A stretch of 60,401 bases of DNA from Caldifarciminota bacterium (lineage in GTDB: Bacteria > Hydrothermota > Hydrothermia > WGAB01): NCBI GenBank assembly GCA_015490555.1, contig WFXO01000017.1, positions 1-60,401 of the forward strand, written 5' to 3'. The notes under the pieces are model-generated. The model was given only the letters and a program-made list of their open reading frames with translations, was not told where the DNA came from and did not search any database. Positions 27,827-40,422 of this stretch are shown here, one piece after another. Both the position numbers and the translations under genes were made by a program. How positions within the stretch are numbered: the stretch's first letter is position 1; every line of letters starts with the position of its first letter.

Positions 27827-29704
27827 ATGATTGTCAAGATGTCCAGAGTCGAAATTGTCGGTGACCGGGAGTTTTTATACCCGGTCACAACCCTTTTGTA
27901 CGATTTGGGGGTGGCTCATTTGGACACAGGCCCCGAAACCGAAGTCCTCAAGAAACCTGAACTCACAGAGGAAGAACGCGAGAAAGAACACGTAGTGATT
28001 CAAGCCCTCTCCTCTCTTCGTGAAATGGAGAAGGGGTTAGGAGAAATTTCAGAACAATCGGAACCGGTTGAAGTCGAGAACCCCGTTGAGCGGCTCCAGA
28101 AATTAAAAACTGAATATGACCAAATCATGCGCGATTTGATTGCCCTCCAGAGACAGCGGTCGTCTTTGGAAGATTACCGCAACATCCTCCAGGCTGTTTT
28201 GCCCCTTGTAGAAGGAAAGGAAGCCGCAGATCGTGTCTTTATCGGCATCACTTTCCCACGCTCGGAAGCCCGGATCCTGGACCTCATCAAAGAGGAGTTA
28301 TCGGAACTTACCGAGGGAGAGTTTGAGTTGGTGACCACCGAGATGAAAGGGGACCGAATCGCGGGCTTGGTCGTCCTTCCCAAGGGAAAAGCGGATGAAT
28401 TTCGACAGTTGATCCGTGAGGAAGGGCTGAACGAACTGGTTTTGCCAGAGCGTTACCGGGACTTGGAACTTCATGAAAGTTTAAAGAAGATTGAAGAAGA
28501 CTTGGAGGAATTACCCGCTCAGATTTCAGAACTGGAGCAGCGCCTCCAGGAGTTCAAACAGACCCATGAAGAGGAAATCCAAAAATTGAAGACGTATTTC
28601 TCTGACCAATACCGGTTGTTGAAGGCCCGGAGAGAGTATCCCAGCGAGTCCCAACTCTTGTTTTATTTACAAGCTTGGGTGCCTGAGAAGGAGGCAGAAA
28701 AGGTTCGTGGGGCCCTGAAAAAAGAGTTTGGAGATGCTGTCCACGTAGAAATTGTGGAACCCGCGAAGGAAGAGTATCCAAAGGTTCCAGTGAAATTGGA
28801 AAACCCATCCATTTTCCGACCTTTCCAGGGTCTGTTGAGGATTTTTCAACCTCCGATTTACGGGACGATTGATCCCACGCCTTTGTTATACCTCTTTTTC
28901 CCATTTTATTTCGGGTTTATGTTGGGAGACATTGGATATGCGGCAATCGGAACGCTTATTTTCGGCTTCCTTTGGTTGAAGGCGAAAAACAATGCTCTTC
29001 TCAAAGGGGTGGCCCATATGTTCCTGTGGGCAATGGGATGGACCTTTCTATTCGGGATCCTCTACGGAGAGGCGTTTGGCGACCTCGGAGAAAAACTGGG
29101 GATGCATCCTTTGGTCGTGCATCGGACTCATGAAGTGCGTCCGGTCCTTGCCATGGCAGTGATTTTTGGTGTGTTCCAGGTGAATTTGGGGGTATTTTTG
29201 GGATTCCTAAACCACCTGCGTCTCGGCAACAAACATCACGCGTGGTATGAATTGGCTCGCTTTATTGGGCTTATGGGGCTTTCTCTGGCCTTTGTGATGC
29301 CGATCCTCTATCTTATTGCCGGGTGGCAAGGATGGCCGCCGATCCTGATCAAAATCGGGATCGGGATGCTCATCTTGGCGATTCCTGCAGTGGTTAAACT
29401 GCACAACTTTGTTGCACCGTTGGAGATCCTATCGGCCATGGGGAATATGTTCTCTTATGCCCGACTGATGGCCATTGGGTTATCTTCGGCAATTCTGGGT
29501 ATGATTGCCAACATGTTTGGTGGGATTATCGGAATTTTTCTGTTTGGGCTTGCAGTCGCTCTCCTGTTTCATGCCCTGAACACACTACTCGGGATCTTCG
29601 ATCCCACAGTCCAGGGTCTGCGACTGCAGTTCGTTGAGTTCTTCTCCAAGTTTTATCTCACAGGTGGACGAGACTTTCAACCCTTCAAAAGAGGAGGTAA
29701 ATGA
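27827..29704 (+). CDS. V/A-type ATP synthase subunit I (stator/a-subunit)
   Basis: 625 residues. It begins MIVKMSRVEIVGDRE like other subunit I proteins, which fixes the start. Residues 1-335 are cytosolic with long coiled coils (ERLQKLKTEYDQIMRDL, LEELPAQISELEQRL). Residues 345-620 contain about seven membrane helices (PLLYLFFPFYFGFMLGDIGY; FSYARLMAIGLSSAILGM). The FSYARL segment holds the conserved Arg that releases ions from the rotor ring. It forms the ion half-channels of a rotary ATPase. Only subunits K and E follow; A, B, C, D and F are not in the window. Confidence 0.93.
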   Translation: MIVKMSRVEIVGDREFLYPVTTLLYDLGVAHLDTGPETEVLKKPELTEEEREKEHVVIQALSSLREMEKGLGEISEQSEPVEVENPVERLQKLKTEYDQIMRDLIALQRQRSSLEDYRNILQAVLPLVEGKEAADRVFIGITFPRSEARILDLIKEELSELTEGEFELVTTEMKGDRIAGLVVLPKGKADEFRQLIREEGLNELVLPERYRDLELHESLKKIEEDLEELPAQISELEQRLQEFKQTHEEEIQKLKTYFSDQYRLLKARREYPSESQLLFYLQAWVPEKEAEKVRGALKKEFGDAVHVEIVEPAKEEYPKVPVKLENPSIFRPFQGLLRIFQPPIYGTIDPTPLLYLFFPFYFGFMLGDIGYAAIGTLIFGFLWLKAKNNALLKGVAHMFLWAMGWTFLFGILYGEAFGDLGEKLGMHPLVVHRTHEVRPVLAMAVIFGVFQVNLGVFLGFLNHLRLGNKHHAWYELARFIGLMGLSLAFVMPILYLIAGWQGWPPILIKIGIGMLILAIPAVVKLHNFVAPLEILSAMGNMFSYARLMAIGLSSAILGMIANMFGGIIGIFLFGLAVALLFHALNTLLGIFDPTVQGLRLQFVEFFSKFYLTGGRDFQPFKRGGK

Positions 29705-29705
29705 A

Positions 29706-30017
29706 ATGCTGAAGAAGGTGCTGTCGGTTCTTTCCATCATCACAGGACTTCTGGCATTGGTCGCTTTAGGTTTTGCAGAAGAAGCCGCACAAGCCATGGA
29801 GGCGGGCCGGAGTGGGCTTCTCTTTATCGGGGCTGCATTGGCGATTGGCTTGCCTTCCTTGGCCACGGGGTACGCACAGGCCAAGATTGGAGCAGCGGGT
29901 GCTGGAGCCTTGGCAGAGCGGCCTGATCTGATCGGTCCGATCATCATCATGATCGCAATTCCGGAAACCGCTGTGATCCTCGGCTTCGTCGTGTCGATCT
30001 TGCTGTTCGTCCTCTAA
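29706..30017 (+). CDS. V/A-type ATP synthase subunit K (rotor ring proteolipid)
   Basis: 103 residues from ATG 29706 with GAGGAGG 8 nt upstream. An N-terminal hydrophobic helix (possible signal, LKKVLSVLSIITGLLALVAL) is followed by a two-helix hairpin: GLLFIGAALAIGLPSLATGYAQAKIG, in two parts, then IIIMIAIPETAVILGFVVSIL. The Glu in IPETAV is the ion-binding carboxylate. One hairpin rather than a fused double one, as in Thermus-type rings. Ion type (proton or sodium) cannot be decided by eye. Confidence 0.93.
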   Translation: MLKKVLSVLSIITGLLALVALGFAEEAAQAMEAGRSGLLFIGAALAIGLPSLATGYAQAKIGAAGAGALAERPDLIGPIIIMIAIPETAVILGFVVSILLFVL

Positions 30018-30021
30018 GATC

Positions 30022-30612
30022 ATGGCTGTTTCGGGCGTCAAAGACGCGCTCAACGCTGCAGTTGAGCGCAGAAAACAGCGTATTTTCCAAGAAGCCCATC
30101 ACCGAACCGAGGAGATCCGGAAAGAGACCGAACGAAAGCGCGAACGAATCATTAACAATCGGCTTCGCCAATTAGAAGCCGAAATGCAGGTGGAACGGGC
30201 CCGTCAGATCGGAGAAGCCTATCGGCAGACCCGCGAAAAGATCCTGGCTGCAAAACACCGCGTACTCCAAGAAATCGAAAAACGGGTTCGGGAGAAATTA
30301 GAAACCCTGACCTCCTCACAGAAGGAGGCCCTTCTCTTACAGTGGTTGGAAGAAACCCTTTCTTTCTTTCAAAATCACGGGGCATCCCTTGTGATTCGGG
30401 TAGATCCCCAATATTTACCGCTGGTTCAAAAAACTTTGAAGGAAACCCCCTTTTCTGTTGAATACAAAGAAGAGCCGATCGGTTTGGGGGTGGTCGTCGA
30501 AGATCCAGATCGGGGGTTCGTGGTGTATAATACCCTTGAAGAGCGACTCAAAAAGGCCCGAGAAGAGTTCATGGAAATGTTAGAAACCCTTCAGGAGGTG
30601 AAGGATGGCTAA
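30022..30612 (+). CDS. V/A-type ATP synthase subunit E (peripheral stalk)
   Basis: 196 residues. Long charged N-terminal helix (EERRKQRIFQEAHHRTEEIRKE pattern, residues 12-90), then a globular C-terminal domain (SLVIRVDPQYLPL, GLGVVVEDPDRGFVVYNTLEERL) typical of subunit E. It would form the stator stalk. The downstream export gene starts 8 nt before its stop, so the ATPase fragment and exopolysaccharide genes are in one transcript. Confidence 0.88.
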   Translation: MAVSGVKDALNAAVERRKQRIFQEAHHRTEEIRKETERKRERIINNRLRQLEAEMQVERARQIGEAYRQTREKILAAKHRVLQEIEKRVREKLETLTSSQKEALLLQWLEETLSFFQNHGASLVIRVDPQYLPLVQKTLKETPFSVEYKEEPIGLGVVVEDPDRGFVVYNTLEERLKKAREEFMEMLETLQEVKDG

Positions 30613-31198
30613 ATGGGCGTGGGGGGGTGTTCTCTTGGGGGTTCTTTGGGGACAAAGCCCCATGGGGTCGCCTCAAGCAATTTATATCCGCAGCCTGGTT
30701 CACCCAGAACTCAAAGATACCCTCCTGATTGGAGAAGACGGGACCGTGAATCTTCCTTTGATTGGGGAGGTTCATCTCGATCTCCGGGATTGGAACACTC
30801 TTAAAGACACCTTGAATCAACTTTATCGCGCATACTATACGGACCCTGCGTTAGACATCATCCCCTTAAACCTCGTGTTTGTGTTTGGATCGGTTCGAAG
30901 TCCTGGACGGTACTTTATCCCACAACCTGGGAGCGTGGTTGACGCATTAGCGGTGGCAGGAGGCCCTCTCCCAGATGCCAACCTGAAAGGCTCCTCTTTA
31001 AAACGGGGAAAAAGAATCTACCGGGTGAATCTCGATGCGATGGTGAAAGGGAAAGAACTGCCGATTGCCCTTCAAAGCGGCGATATCCTCTATGTACCCC
31101 AAAAGACCTTTATGCTTCGGTTTACGAACCTCCAAAGTTTCGTGGTTCTCCTCTCTCTCGCTTGGAATATCTATCTCACCCTCTGGGTACGCCGCTAA
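30605..31198 (+). CDS. Polysaccharide export protein (Wza/SLBB type, short)
   Basis: 197 residues. Signal peptide at the N-terminus, then a polysaccharide-export domain (LIGEDGTVNLPLIGEVHLDL) and an SLBB domain (VFGSVRSPGRYFIPQPGSVVDALAVAGGPLPDA, in parts; LQSGDILYVPQK). A C-terminal membrane helix (FVVLLSLAWNIYLTLW) may take the place of the Wza outer-membrane helix. No lipobox Cys is seen. It belongs with the sugar dehydrogenase and tyrosine kinase downstream as capsule/exopolysaccharide export. Confidence 0.85.
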   Translation: MAKWAWGGVLLGVLWGQSPMGSPQAIYIRSLVHPELKDTLLIGEDGTVNLPLIGEVHLDLRDWNTLKDTLNQLYRAYYTDPALDIIPLNLVFVFGSVRSPGRYFIPQPGSVVDALAVAGGPLPDANLKGSSLKRGKRIYRVNLDAMVKGKELPIALQSGDILYVPQKTFMLRFTNLQSFVVLLSLAWNIYLTLWVRR

Positions 31199-31211
31199 GA
31201 AAGGGGGGTCA

Positions 31212-32513
31212 ATGAAGGACTTATTGATTGACAAAATCCGCTCCCTCAAAGCCCGTGTTGCTGTGATTGGGATGGGGTATGTGGGACTCCCACTCATCCA
31301 AGAATTCGTGAAAAAAGGATATTACACTTTTGGCATTGACATCGATCCAGAGAAAGTCCGATTTCTCCAGGAAGGGCGCAGTTACATCACGGATATCAAG
31401 GATTCTGAGATTCAAGAGATTATACAAACCGGCCGATTTTTCCCGGGTACATCTTATGAGGTTTTAGAAGAGGCGGACGCCATCATTATCACTGTTCCTA
31501 CGCCTCTCTCCAAAACGCGAGATCCGGATATTAGTTATGTCATGGCTGCGACCGAGAGCATCTTGCAGCACCTCCATCGGGGTCAATTGATTGTCTTGGA
31601 AAGTACAACCTATCCAGGAACCACGGAAGAACTCGTCAAGCCCAAGTTAGAAGAATCTGGTTTACGCAGTGGGGTGGATTTCTTCCTGGCATATTCTCCT
31701 GAAAGAATCAACCCCGGAGATCCAGTCTACCGTTTACCGAATACCCCAAAGGTCGTTGGAGGTGTGGACCCTCAATCTACCGAAGTGGCTGTGACTTTGT
31801 ACCAGTCAATTATCCAAGAAGTGGTACCAGTTTCCTCTGCCAAAGTTGCAGAAATGGTCAAACTTTTGGAGAATACCTTCCGAAGTGTCAACATCGCTCT
31901 GGTCAACGAAATGGCGATTGCATGCAGCATCTTAGGAATCGACATTTGGGAAGTGATCGAGGCGGCAGGGACGAAGCCTTTTGGCTTCATGAAGTTTTAT
32001 CCCGGGCCAGGGATCGGGGGACACTGTATTCCGGTAGACCCTCATTATCTGGCCTGGAAATTGAAAACTTTAAATTACAACGCGAGATTTATAGAACTCG
32101 CATCGGAAATCAACACCTCCATGCCACGCCATATTGTGACAAGGGTCCAAGATGCCCTGAACAACATTGGGCGCCCCGTTAAAGGGTCCAAAATCCTCAT
32201 TTTAGGGGTTGCGTATAAACGGGACATCAATGATATCCGTGAATCTCCAGCATTAGACATTATGGAGATGCTACGTGAAAAAGGGGCAAAACTCTTTTAT
32301 CATGACCCATATGTCCCCTCTTTTGTCGTAGGTGGGGAACGATTCGAGTCTACAGAGTTAAACGACGAGTTTTTGAAGAGTCTGGATATTGCCGTCATTG
32401 TGACCGATCATTCCAACGTGCCCTATGATCGAATTGTGCGGACGGGAGTTTTGGTCTTTGATACCCGAAACGTCCTGAAAGGGGTCCAAGCCCCCAATAT
32501 TTTGAGACTGTAG
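31212..32513 (+). CDS. Nucleotide-sugar dehydrogenase (UDP-GlcNAc/ManNAc type)
   Basis: 433 residues from ATG 31212 (GGGGGG upstream). Rossmann motif VAVIGMGYVGLPLIQEF, then ESTTYPGTTEE, FLAYSPERINPGD, the catalytic region PGPGIGGHCIPVDPHYL with the active Cys, and ILGVAYKRDINDIRESPAL. The ER-x-NPG and GIGGHCIPVDP pattern matches WecC/TuaD-like UDP-HexNAc 6-dehydrogenases, giving a uronic-acid precursor for exopolysaccharide. Exact sugar not assigned. Confidence 0.93.
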   Translation: MKDLLIDKIRSLKARVAVIGMGYVGLPLIQEFVKKGYYTFGIDIDPEKVRFLQEGRSYITDIKDSEIQEIIQTGRFFPGTSYEVLEEADAIIITVPTPLSKTRDPDISYVMAATESILQHLHRGQLIVLESTTYPGTTEELVKPKLEESGLRSGVDFFLAYSPERINPGDPVYRLPNTPKVVGGVDPQSTEVAVTLYQSIIQEVVPVSSAKVAEMVKLLENTFRSVNIALVNEMAIACSILGIDIWEVIEAAGTKPFGFMKFYPGPGIGGHCIPVDPHYLAWKLKTLNYNARFIELASEINTSMPRHIVTRVQDALNNIGRPVKGSKILILGVAYKRDINDIRESPALDIMEMLREKGAKLFYHDPYVPSFVVGGERFESTELNDEFLKSLDIAVIVTDHSNVPYDRIVRTGVLVFDTRNVLKGVQAPNILRL

Positions 32514-32526
32514 TGAGGAGGGTCTC

Positions 32527-34956
32527 ATGAATGAATATTTGCAGGATGAAGAAGTTCACCTTCGGGACTATTTGAACGTCCTGTTTCGGCATCGTCGGTT
32601 GATCCTCTTGACTGTGTTTGCGACGGTTTTGGGGACTTTTCTGTACTTGCTCCGTTCTCCACGAATCTATGAAGCAGCCTCGGTTGTCAGGATTTCACAG
32701 ACTCAGATGCGGCTCTCCGTTTTGCCCGAAGGCATGTTATCTCCTGCAGGAGGATCTTATAATCCCATCGAAAGTGAAATCGAAATTATCAAATCAAGAA
32801 GTCTCCAGTCTCGTGTGTACATGCAACTGGGATTGAATTTGAAATTCAAGGGACTGAATGGATTTCGAGCGGATTCTACCCACTCATCCTATCCCTGTCG
32901 TTATGGAACCTATCGGGTAGAGATCCAAGAAGATTCCACAGTTCGGGTTGTAGACACCTCGGGCACGGTGGTGGCGGAAGGCAAAATCGGAACGTTGATC
33001 CAAGGGCCTGGCTTCCAATTTCGTCTTTTACCGGAGTCAAATCTCTGGAGACCTCAGACCGTCGAGCTCCGTGTGCTCTACCCTTCCGAGGGACGCGTGA
33101 AATCGGCCTTGAAACTTTCGGTATCCCAAAAAGGTGCAACGGATCTGGTTACGATCCGTGCAAAGGCAACCAGCCCTCGGCGTTCTGCCCGGATCGCGAA
33201 TGCGATTGCTCAGGAATACATCCGATTTACCCTCTCGGGTCTGCGGGAAGAAGCACGAAGCATGCGGACCTTTATTGAGGAACAGTTAGCGAGCATGGAA
33301 AAAGAACTTCGAGAAGCCGAACGTGCGCTCCAGGACTTCAAGGAAAAGGAAGGAATCTACGAACTTTCCGCAACGGTTTCTGCCCTCACGGATCAACTCT
33401 CGTCTCTTGAAAGTGCTCGTGCCATGGCCGTGGCGGAAAAGAGTGAAACCGAGATGCTCCTTCAAAAATACAAAGATGAACTCGCGGGACAGGGGTTCTA
33501 TCAAGAGTATCGAAAACGGATCATGACCCCGGAACTTTCTACAGATCCCTATGTCCAGAAACTTCGTGAGCAAATCAGCCAGCTTGAGATCCAAAAGGCC
33601 GAGTTATTGAGTACCTATGGCGCCCAACATCCGAAAGTCGTTGCGATTGACCAGGCTTTAGCACAAACCAAAGAAGAACTCCGGAAGGTGATCCAGTCTC
33701 TCATGGGAGGGGAGATTGCGGGGACCGACCCCATTGCGCAGCAGATCCTGGCAGGGATTGTGAATGCGGAGGTCAAGATCCACTCCTTGCAAGGCAAAAT
33801 TGATGCGTTGAACCAACTGATTACGAAGTACCAAAAACAATTGAAAACACTCCCGGAAAAAGAGGTCCAACTGGCGGAGTTGACCCGCAGGGCTTCCGTG
33901 GCTCGGGATGTCTACAGCATGTTGTTAAACAAACTCCAGGAGACTAAGATTGCTGAAGCGGGGAAGGTGAGTGACGCAAAGATTGTTGACCCTGCAATCC
34001 CACCGGAAAAACCCATCAAACCGAAGCCTCGACGAGATCTGGTTTTGGCCTTGATCTTTGGCCTCTTCTTAGGTGTGGGATTGGCTTTTGTGGTCGAGGT
34101 CTTTGACGATACCGTGAAAACTCACGATGATATTGAATCGCTTCTTGGGATCCCTGTCTTGGGTGTGATTCCCTTTTTCAAGGAGCATCCTCGGGGCAAA
34201 GAAACAGACATCTCTAAGTGGCTGGTGATTCACCATGCTCCGAAATCTCCGGCCGCGGAGGCCTTCCGCGCATTGCGGTCCAATCTGCGATTCACAAAGG
34301 TTGGGCAACTTCCCCAGAAGATTTTGATTACTTCTGCAATTGAAGAAGAAGGGAAAACCACCGTTGCGGTGAACTTGGCGGTCGCTTTCACGCAGACGGG
34401 GAAGAAAGCACTCGTTGTTGACGCAGACCTTCGACGTCCCCAAATCCACAGAGTTTTTCAATTCGAACAGACCCCTGGATTAACCGATGTCATCATTGGA
34501 GATATCCACTGGAAACAGGCGGTCCAACAGGCCAAGGATATCGAGCACTTGTATCTTCTGTCGAGCGGGTCTCTTCCTCCAAACCCAGCAGAACTCTTGG
34601 GTTCAGAAAAGATGAACGCACTCCTGGAGGAATTGAGCAAAGAGTTTGACATCATCTTATTTGATACACCTCCCATTCTTCCTGCCACGGATGCATTGGA
34701 ATTAGGAACAATGGTGGATGCAGCCCTCATTGTGGCACGGGCGGGGGTTACGGAACGCTCCTATTTGCGTGAGGTGAGGAGAATCCTGGATAATATTAAA
34801 TTCCCAACCGTCGGTGTGGTCTTAAATGCCGTGGATTTAGCCCACCACTATGGGTACTACAGATACCGGTATTATTACTACCGGTATGCTCAAACACCGG
34901 GTTCCCATCGGAAGAGGGGGATGGGAATTTGGCAACGGATGAGAACGTGGTTATAA
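32527..34956 (+). CDS. Polysaccharide co-polymerase / BY-type tyrosine autokinase (Wzc-like)
   Basis: 809 residues. N-terminal Wzz domain with membrane helices near residues 20-40 and 495-520, separated by long periplasmic coiled coils (residues 230-450). C-terminal kinase: Walker [14 protein letters not shown] (about 605-617), Walker A' [14 protein letters not shown], Walker [16 protein letters not shown]. The C-terminus has a tyrosine cluster with nine Tyr in 15 residues (about 778-792), the autophosphorylation site. It controls chain length and export of the polysaccharide, working with the export protein at 30605. Confidence 0.94.
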   Translation: MNEYLQDEEVHLRDYLNVLFRHRRLILLTVFATVLGTFLYLLRSPRIYEAASVVRISQTQMRLSVLPEGMLSPAGGSYNPIESEIEIIKSRSLQSRVYMQLGLNLKFKGLNGFRADSTHSSYPCRYGTYRVEIQEDSTVRVVDTSGTVVAEGKIGTLIQGPGFQFRLLPESNLWRPQTVELRVLYPSEGRVKSALKLSVSQKGATDLVTIRAKATSPRRSARIANAIAQEYIRFTLSGLREEARSMRTFIEEQLASMEKELREAERALQDFKEKEGIYELSATVSALTDQLSSLESARAMAVAEKSETEMLLQKYKDELAGQGFYQEYRKRIMTPELSTDPYVQKLREQISQLEIQKAELLSTYGAQHPKVVAIDQALAQTKEELRKVIQSLMGGEIAGTDPIAQQILAGIVNAEVKIHSLQGKIDALNQLITKYQKQLKTLPEKEVQLAELTRRASVARDVYSMLLNKLQETKIAEAGKVSDAKIVDPAIPPEKPIKPKPRRDLVLALIFGLFLGVGLAFVVEVFDDTVKTHDDIESLLGIPVLGVIPFFKEHPRGKETDISKWLVIHHAPKSPAAEAFRALRSNLRFTKVGQLPQKILITSAIEEEGKTTVAVNLAVAFTQTGKKALVVDADLRRPQIHRVFQFEQTPGLTDVIIGDIHWKQAVQQAKDIEHLYLLSSGSLPPNPAELLGSEKMNALLEELSKEFDIILFDTPPILPATDALELGTMVDAALIVARAGVTERSYLREVRRILDNIKFPTVGVVLNAVDLAHHYGYYRYRYYYYRYAQTPGSHRKRGMGIWQRMRTWL

Positions 34957-34993
34957 GAGAAAAAAACCAAAAGATTGGAGGCAAACACCAGCG

Positions 34994-37432
34994 ATGGCCC
35001 CTGAAATTGAAACTCTTTTAGAAGACGAAGTACGGATCTCCTACATTGATTATGCGATGTCGGTCATTGTCGGGCGTGCACTGCCCGACGTCCGGGATGG
35101 ACTCAAGCCGGTACAACGTCGGATCCTCTTTGCGATGAGGGAGTTGGGGCTCACCCCTGGGCGACCCTTCCGAAAATCTGCGACGGTTGTCGGTGAGGTC
35201 ATCGGGAAATACCACCCGCACGGTGATGGACCAGTGTACGATGCGCTGGTTCGTATGGCCCAAGACTTCTCTTTGCGGTATCCGCTGGTCCAAGGGCAAG
35301 GGAACTTCGGCTCAATCGATGGCGATCCCCCTGCGGCATATCGTTATACCGAGGCCCGCCTCACTCCCATTGCAATTGATCTCTTAGAGGGATTGGATGA
35401 AGACACCGTTGATTTTGTTCCCAATTTTGATGGACGGCTGAAAGAGCCCACAGTCCTTCCCGCCAAATTCCCAAACCTTTTGGCCAATGGGTCCTCCGGG
35501 ATCGCGGTAGGGATGGCCACCAATATCCCCCCCCACAACATTCGAGAAATCGTTGATGCACTCCTATTGCTGATCGACGATCCAGAAATCCCTGATGAGT
35601 CCCTCATCGAAGCCCTTCAAGGCCCGGATTTCCCGACTGGCGGTGTAATTGTCGGAAGGTCTGGAATCCGAGAGGCTTATCTGACAGGGCGCGGAAAGGT
35701 CGTTGTTCGTGGGAAATGGCACTTAGAAGAAAAGAAAGGCCATCGCCAATTGGTGATTACAGAGATTCCATATACTGTGTCCAAAAGTTTACTTATCGAA
35801 CGGATCGCTTCGTTGGTCCGCGAGAAGAAAATCGAGGGGATTGCCGACCTTCGGGATGAATCGGATCGGGAGGGCCTTCGCATTGTAATTGAATTGAAGA
35901 GGGGGGCCAACGAAGAAATCCTCATCAACCGGTTATTGACAAGAACTCCTCTACAAATCAGTTATGGCATCATCCTTCTGGCCTTAGTGGACGGGCAGCC
36001 AAAGGTTCTCACGCTTCGTGAACTCCTCCAGGAATACCTCCGCCATCGAGAAACCGTTGTTCACAGAAGGACTCAGTTTCGTTTACGGAAAGCGGAGGCA
36101 AGGGCCCATATCTTGGAGGGTCTCCGGAAAGCCCTTGACCATATTGATGCGATTATCGAACTTATTCGGTCTTCCAAAAACCCAAACGAAGCTAAGCAGG
36201 GCCTCATGGAAAAGTTTGAATTCACGGAAGCACAGGCCCAAGCGATTCTCGACATGCGTCTCCAAACGCTCACGGGCTTAGAGCGGGAAAAGATCGATGC
36301 CGAATATGCGGATCTCATTCAACAGATCGAACGGTACCGGGCCATTTTAGCCTCCCGTCCGCTTCTCTTGGAAGAGATCAAAAAAGAACTGGTTGAAATC
36401 CTAGAAAAGTACGGAGACGATCGTCGGACGGAGATTACAGACGAAGAGCCGACGAAGTTCAACATCTTAGATCTGATCCCAAACGAGGAGGTGGTGATCA
36501 CCCTTACCTTTGCAGGCTATGCCAAGCGGACACCGCTCCGTGCTTATCGTCAGCAGAATCGTGGTGGAGTCGGCAAAAAGGGCATCAAGTTCTACGATGA
36601 GGACTATCCCTTTGTCGTAGAGACGTGCTTTGCTCACGATCAACTGCTCGTCTTTACAGACGCGGGTCGTGCTTATACGCTCGCCGCATATGAGATCCAA
36701 GAGGGTGGATTGCGGTCTCGCGGTCGCCCCTTGAAACACTTGATCAACATCGGGGACGACGAGAAAATCGTAGCCATGATCCCGGTCCGGTCCTTTGAGG
36801 AGGACCCCAGAGACATCCTGTTGGTCACTCGGCAAGGAATTGTGAAGCGGACTTCAATCCGAGATTTTGCGCATGCCTATCGTAGAGGCATTGTGGCACA
36901 AAAACTTAAAGAAAACGATCGTGTGATCGGGGCGATCCCGGTGATGGACGACAATGAGGTTGTGGTGGCGAAGGCCAATGGTCGTGTGGTCCGATTCCGT
37001 GTGAAGGATGTTCGAAGGATGGGCCGGCAGGCAATGGGGGTCCGAGGGGTCAATGTACGAGAAAGCGAAGCGGTTTCCCTTGAAGTGGTGAAACCCGGGA
37101 AAAAGTTCCTTGTGGTAACCGCAAACGCCTATGGAAAACGTGTAGATGTCGATGCGATTCGATTGATTCGTCGTGGGGGCGTGGGCGTCATCGCTCAGAA
37201 AGTGACCCAACGAACTGGACCCGTGGTGAAATTGGCCTCCGTCGACGCAAAAGATGAAGTCATCCTTCTGAGTCAATATGGAAACATCATCCGGATGAAA
37301 GCCTCGACCATTAGGATTTCGGGCCGTGTTACGCAAGGAGTCCGATTAATGAAACTCCGGGAAGACGACCGAATCGTGGATGTCGCGGTCATTGAACATA
37401 GCAAAGGGCAGTTGGAGCTGTTCTCATCATGA
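34994..37432 (+). CDS. gyrA: DNA gyrase subunit A
   Basis: 812 residues. Breakage-reunion domain begins [30 protein letters not shown], in parts; catalytic Tyr lies in [10 protein letters not shown] (about residue 119). The C-terminal beta-pinwheel contains a GyrA-box variant [10 protein letters not shown] (about 518-527), which supports GyrA over ParC. At the quinolone region the sequence is [11 protein letters not shown], so the position of E. coli Ser83 is Gly while Asp87 is kept. gyrB and dnaA are not nearby. GGAGG lies 12 nt upstream, rather far. The next gene overlaps its stop. Confidence 0.95.
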   Translation: MAPEIETLLEDEVRISYIDYAMSVIVGRALPDVRDGLKPVQRRILFAMRELGLTPGRPFRKSATVVGEVIGKYHPHGDGPVYDALVRMAQDFSLRYPLVQGQGNFGSIDGDPPAAYRYTEARLTPIAIDLLEGLDEDTVDFVPNFDGRLKEPTVLPAKFPNLLANGSSGIAVGMATNIPPHNIREIVDALLLLIDDPEIPDESLIEALQGPDFPTGGVIVGRSGIREAYLTGRGKVVVRGKWHLEEKKGHRQLVITEIPYTVSKSLLIERIASLVREKKIEGIADLRDESDREGLRIVIELKRGANEEILINRLLTRTPLQISYGIILLALVDGQPKVLTLRELLQEYLRHRETVVHRRTQFRLRKAEARAHILEGLRKALDHIDAIIELIRSSKNPNEAKQGLMEKFEFTEAQAQAILDMRLQTLTGLEREKIDAEYADLIQQIERYRAILASRPLLLEEIKKELVEILEKYGDDRRTEITDEEPTKFNILDLIPNEEVVITLTFAGYAKRTPLRAYRQQNRGGVGKKGIKFYDEDYPFVVETCFAHDQLLVFTDAGRAYTLAAYEIQEGGLRSRGRPLKHLINIGDDEKIVAMIPVRSFEEDPRDILLVTRQGIVKRTSIRDFAHAYRRGIVAQKLKENDRVIGAIPVMDDNEVVVAKANGRVVRFRVKDVRRMGRQAMGVRGVNVRESEAVSLEVVKPGKKFLVVTANAYGKRVDVDAIRLIRRGGVGVIAQKVTQRTGPVVKLASVDAKDEVILLSQYGNIIRMKASTIRISGRVTQGVRLMKLREDDRIVDVAVIEHSKGQLELFSS

Positions 37433-38040
37433 TGGGGGCCCTATTCACAACCATCTTATTCCAAGGCCTTCCGTGGAAGGCACTGGCACTTTCCCTTGTT
37501 CTACCCGGAGCCGGTGAACTTTCTCTCGGTTATCCGAAGGCGGCCCGGCCCTTCTTAGGGCTTGAAGGAGCCTCATGGACTGCCTTCTTTACGTTGAACC
37601 GCTACACCCAGAGCCTTCGACAGGAATATGTCATCTTTGCTTACCAGTACGCAAACGCAAACTTTCACCGGCAGGACGAAGACTACTGGAAGGCCGTAGA
37701 GTTTTATCCATCACGGGATGCATACATCGAAGCCCTGTGGATTGAGGCGCGGAGTTATTTCCCCTCGGATTACGAGCGCCAATTCGACTATGTGCGAAGT
37801 CATGATCCCGGAGGCAGTTGGGCATGGGATCAACAGGATCACTGGTATCGCTTCCAAGAATTACGTCAGCGATACCGTGCGCTCGAAGACTGGACCACCG
37901 TCACTTTGGGGGTCCTGGTTGGGAATCGGATTGCCAGTGTCATCAACGTTTTTCTGCTATCTCGAACCCAAGGACGGGTGGGGGTTGCTTTTCATCGGGG
38001 TCTCAATAGCCTGACCGCTCAACTCCGCTTTACCTGGTAA
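37429..38040 (+). CDS. Hypothetical membrane protein (DUF5683-like)
   Basis: 203 residues, ATG overlapping the gyrA stop. N-terminal signal or helix ([32 protein letters not shown], in parts) then a second helix, a central Tyr/Arg/Trp rich soluble region, and a third helix near 165-185. The opening P-GAGE-GY-KA-FLG-E pattern resembles small envelope proteins annotated DUF5683 in FCB-type genomes. Function unknown; co-transcription with gyrA seems incidental. Confidence 0.6.
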   Translation: MMGALFTTILFQGLPWKALALSLVLPGAGELSLGYPKAARPFLGLEGASWTAFFTLNRYTQSLRQEYVIFAYQYANANFHRQDEDYWKAVEFYPSRDAYIEALWIEARSYFPSDYERQFDYVRSHDPGGSWAWDQQDHWYRFQELRQRYRALEDWTTVTLGVLVGNRIASVINVFLLSRTQGRVGVAFHRGLNSLTAQLRFTW

Positions 38041-38069
38041 GTTTGACACCCCGGCACGCCCTTGGTCCC

Positions 38070-38098
38070 TTGCCTTTTTCGAAAAATTGTTATATAAT
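38070..38098 (+). promoter_or_regulatory. groES-groEL promoter
   Basis: TTGCCT (38070-38075), 17-bp spacer, perfect TATAAT (38093-38098). Leader of about 60 nt before the groES ATG. A consensus CIRCE element is not seen. Confidence 0.7.
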
Positions 38099-38165
38099 TA
38101 TATTTGCACTTCGCTTGAGTCTTCCGAGTGTGTGTTTGAAACCCAAACCAATCGGAGGTGGGCCC

Positions 38166-40099
<1,934 letters not shown>

Positions 40100-40114
40100 A
40101 AGCGGAAATGATGG

Positions 40115-40148
40115 GGTGCCCTGGAGGTTTCGAGACCTCCAGGGCACC
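40115..40148 (+). terminator. Hairpin after groEL
   Basis: Perfect 14-bp stem (GGTGCCCTGGAGGT, 40115-40128; ACCTCCAGGGCACC, 40135-40148) around a TTCGAG loop. There is no T tract (TTCCCTATCC follows), so termination could be partial or the hairpin may protect the mRNA end. Confidence 0.65.
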
Positions 40149-40179
40149 TTCCCTATCCACCCCAGAGGAGAGATCATCG

Positions 40180-40422
40180 ATGCCGCTTTACGATTACCGG
40201 TGTAAAAATTGTGGCTTCGTTCAAGAAATCCTGGTCCTCCCAGGAGAGCACCCGGAAGTCCTGTGCCCACATTGTGGATCCCCCATGGAACGGCTCTTTA
40301 CGGGAAGTGTCGGGTTAGTGTTTAAGGGCACGGGGTTCTATGTCACAGACTATAAAAACAAGGACAACCATGGCAAAAAAGAAGATCACGGAACCGGGAA
40401 AAATGACACATCGGGGGGATGA
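40180..40422 (+). CDS. FmdB-family zinc-ribbon protein
   Basis: 80 residues from ATG 40180 (GAGGAGAG upstream). It starts MPLYDYRCKNCGF and has a second CPHCG pair, the four-Cys zinc ribbon of the FmdB/regulatory family; the C-terminal tail is Lys/Asp/Gly rich. Putative regulator, exact role unknown. Its 3' 53 nt overlap the ArsR-type gene. Confidence 0.85.
   Translation: MPLYDYRCKNCGFVQEILVLPGEHPEVLCPHCGSPMERLFTGSVGLVFKGTGFYVTDYKNKDNHGKKEDHGTGKNDTSGG

Noticed and set aside
38043-38048. TTGACA just after the DUF5683-like gene as the groES -35
   Set aside because: It is too far (about 45 bp) from the TATAAT; the TTGCCT at 38070 has correct 17-bp spacing.
38104-38135. CIRCE-like element before groES (GCACT...GAGTG)
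   Set aside because: The arms are imperfect and separated by 15 nt instead of 9; not a credible HrcA site.
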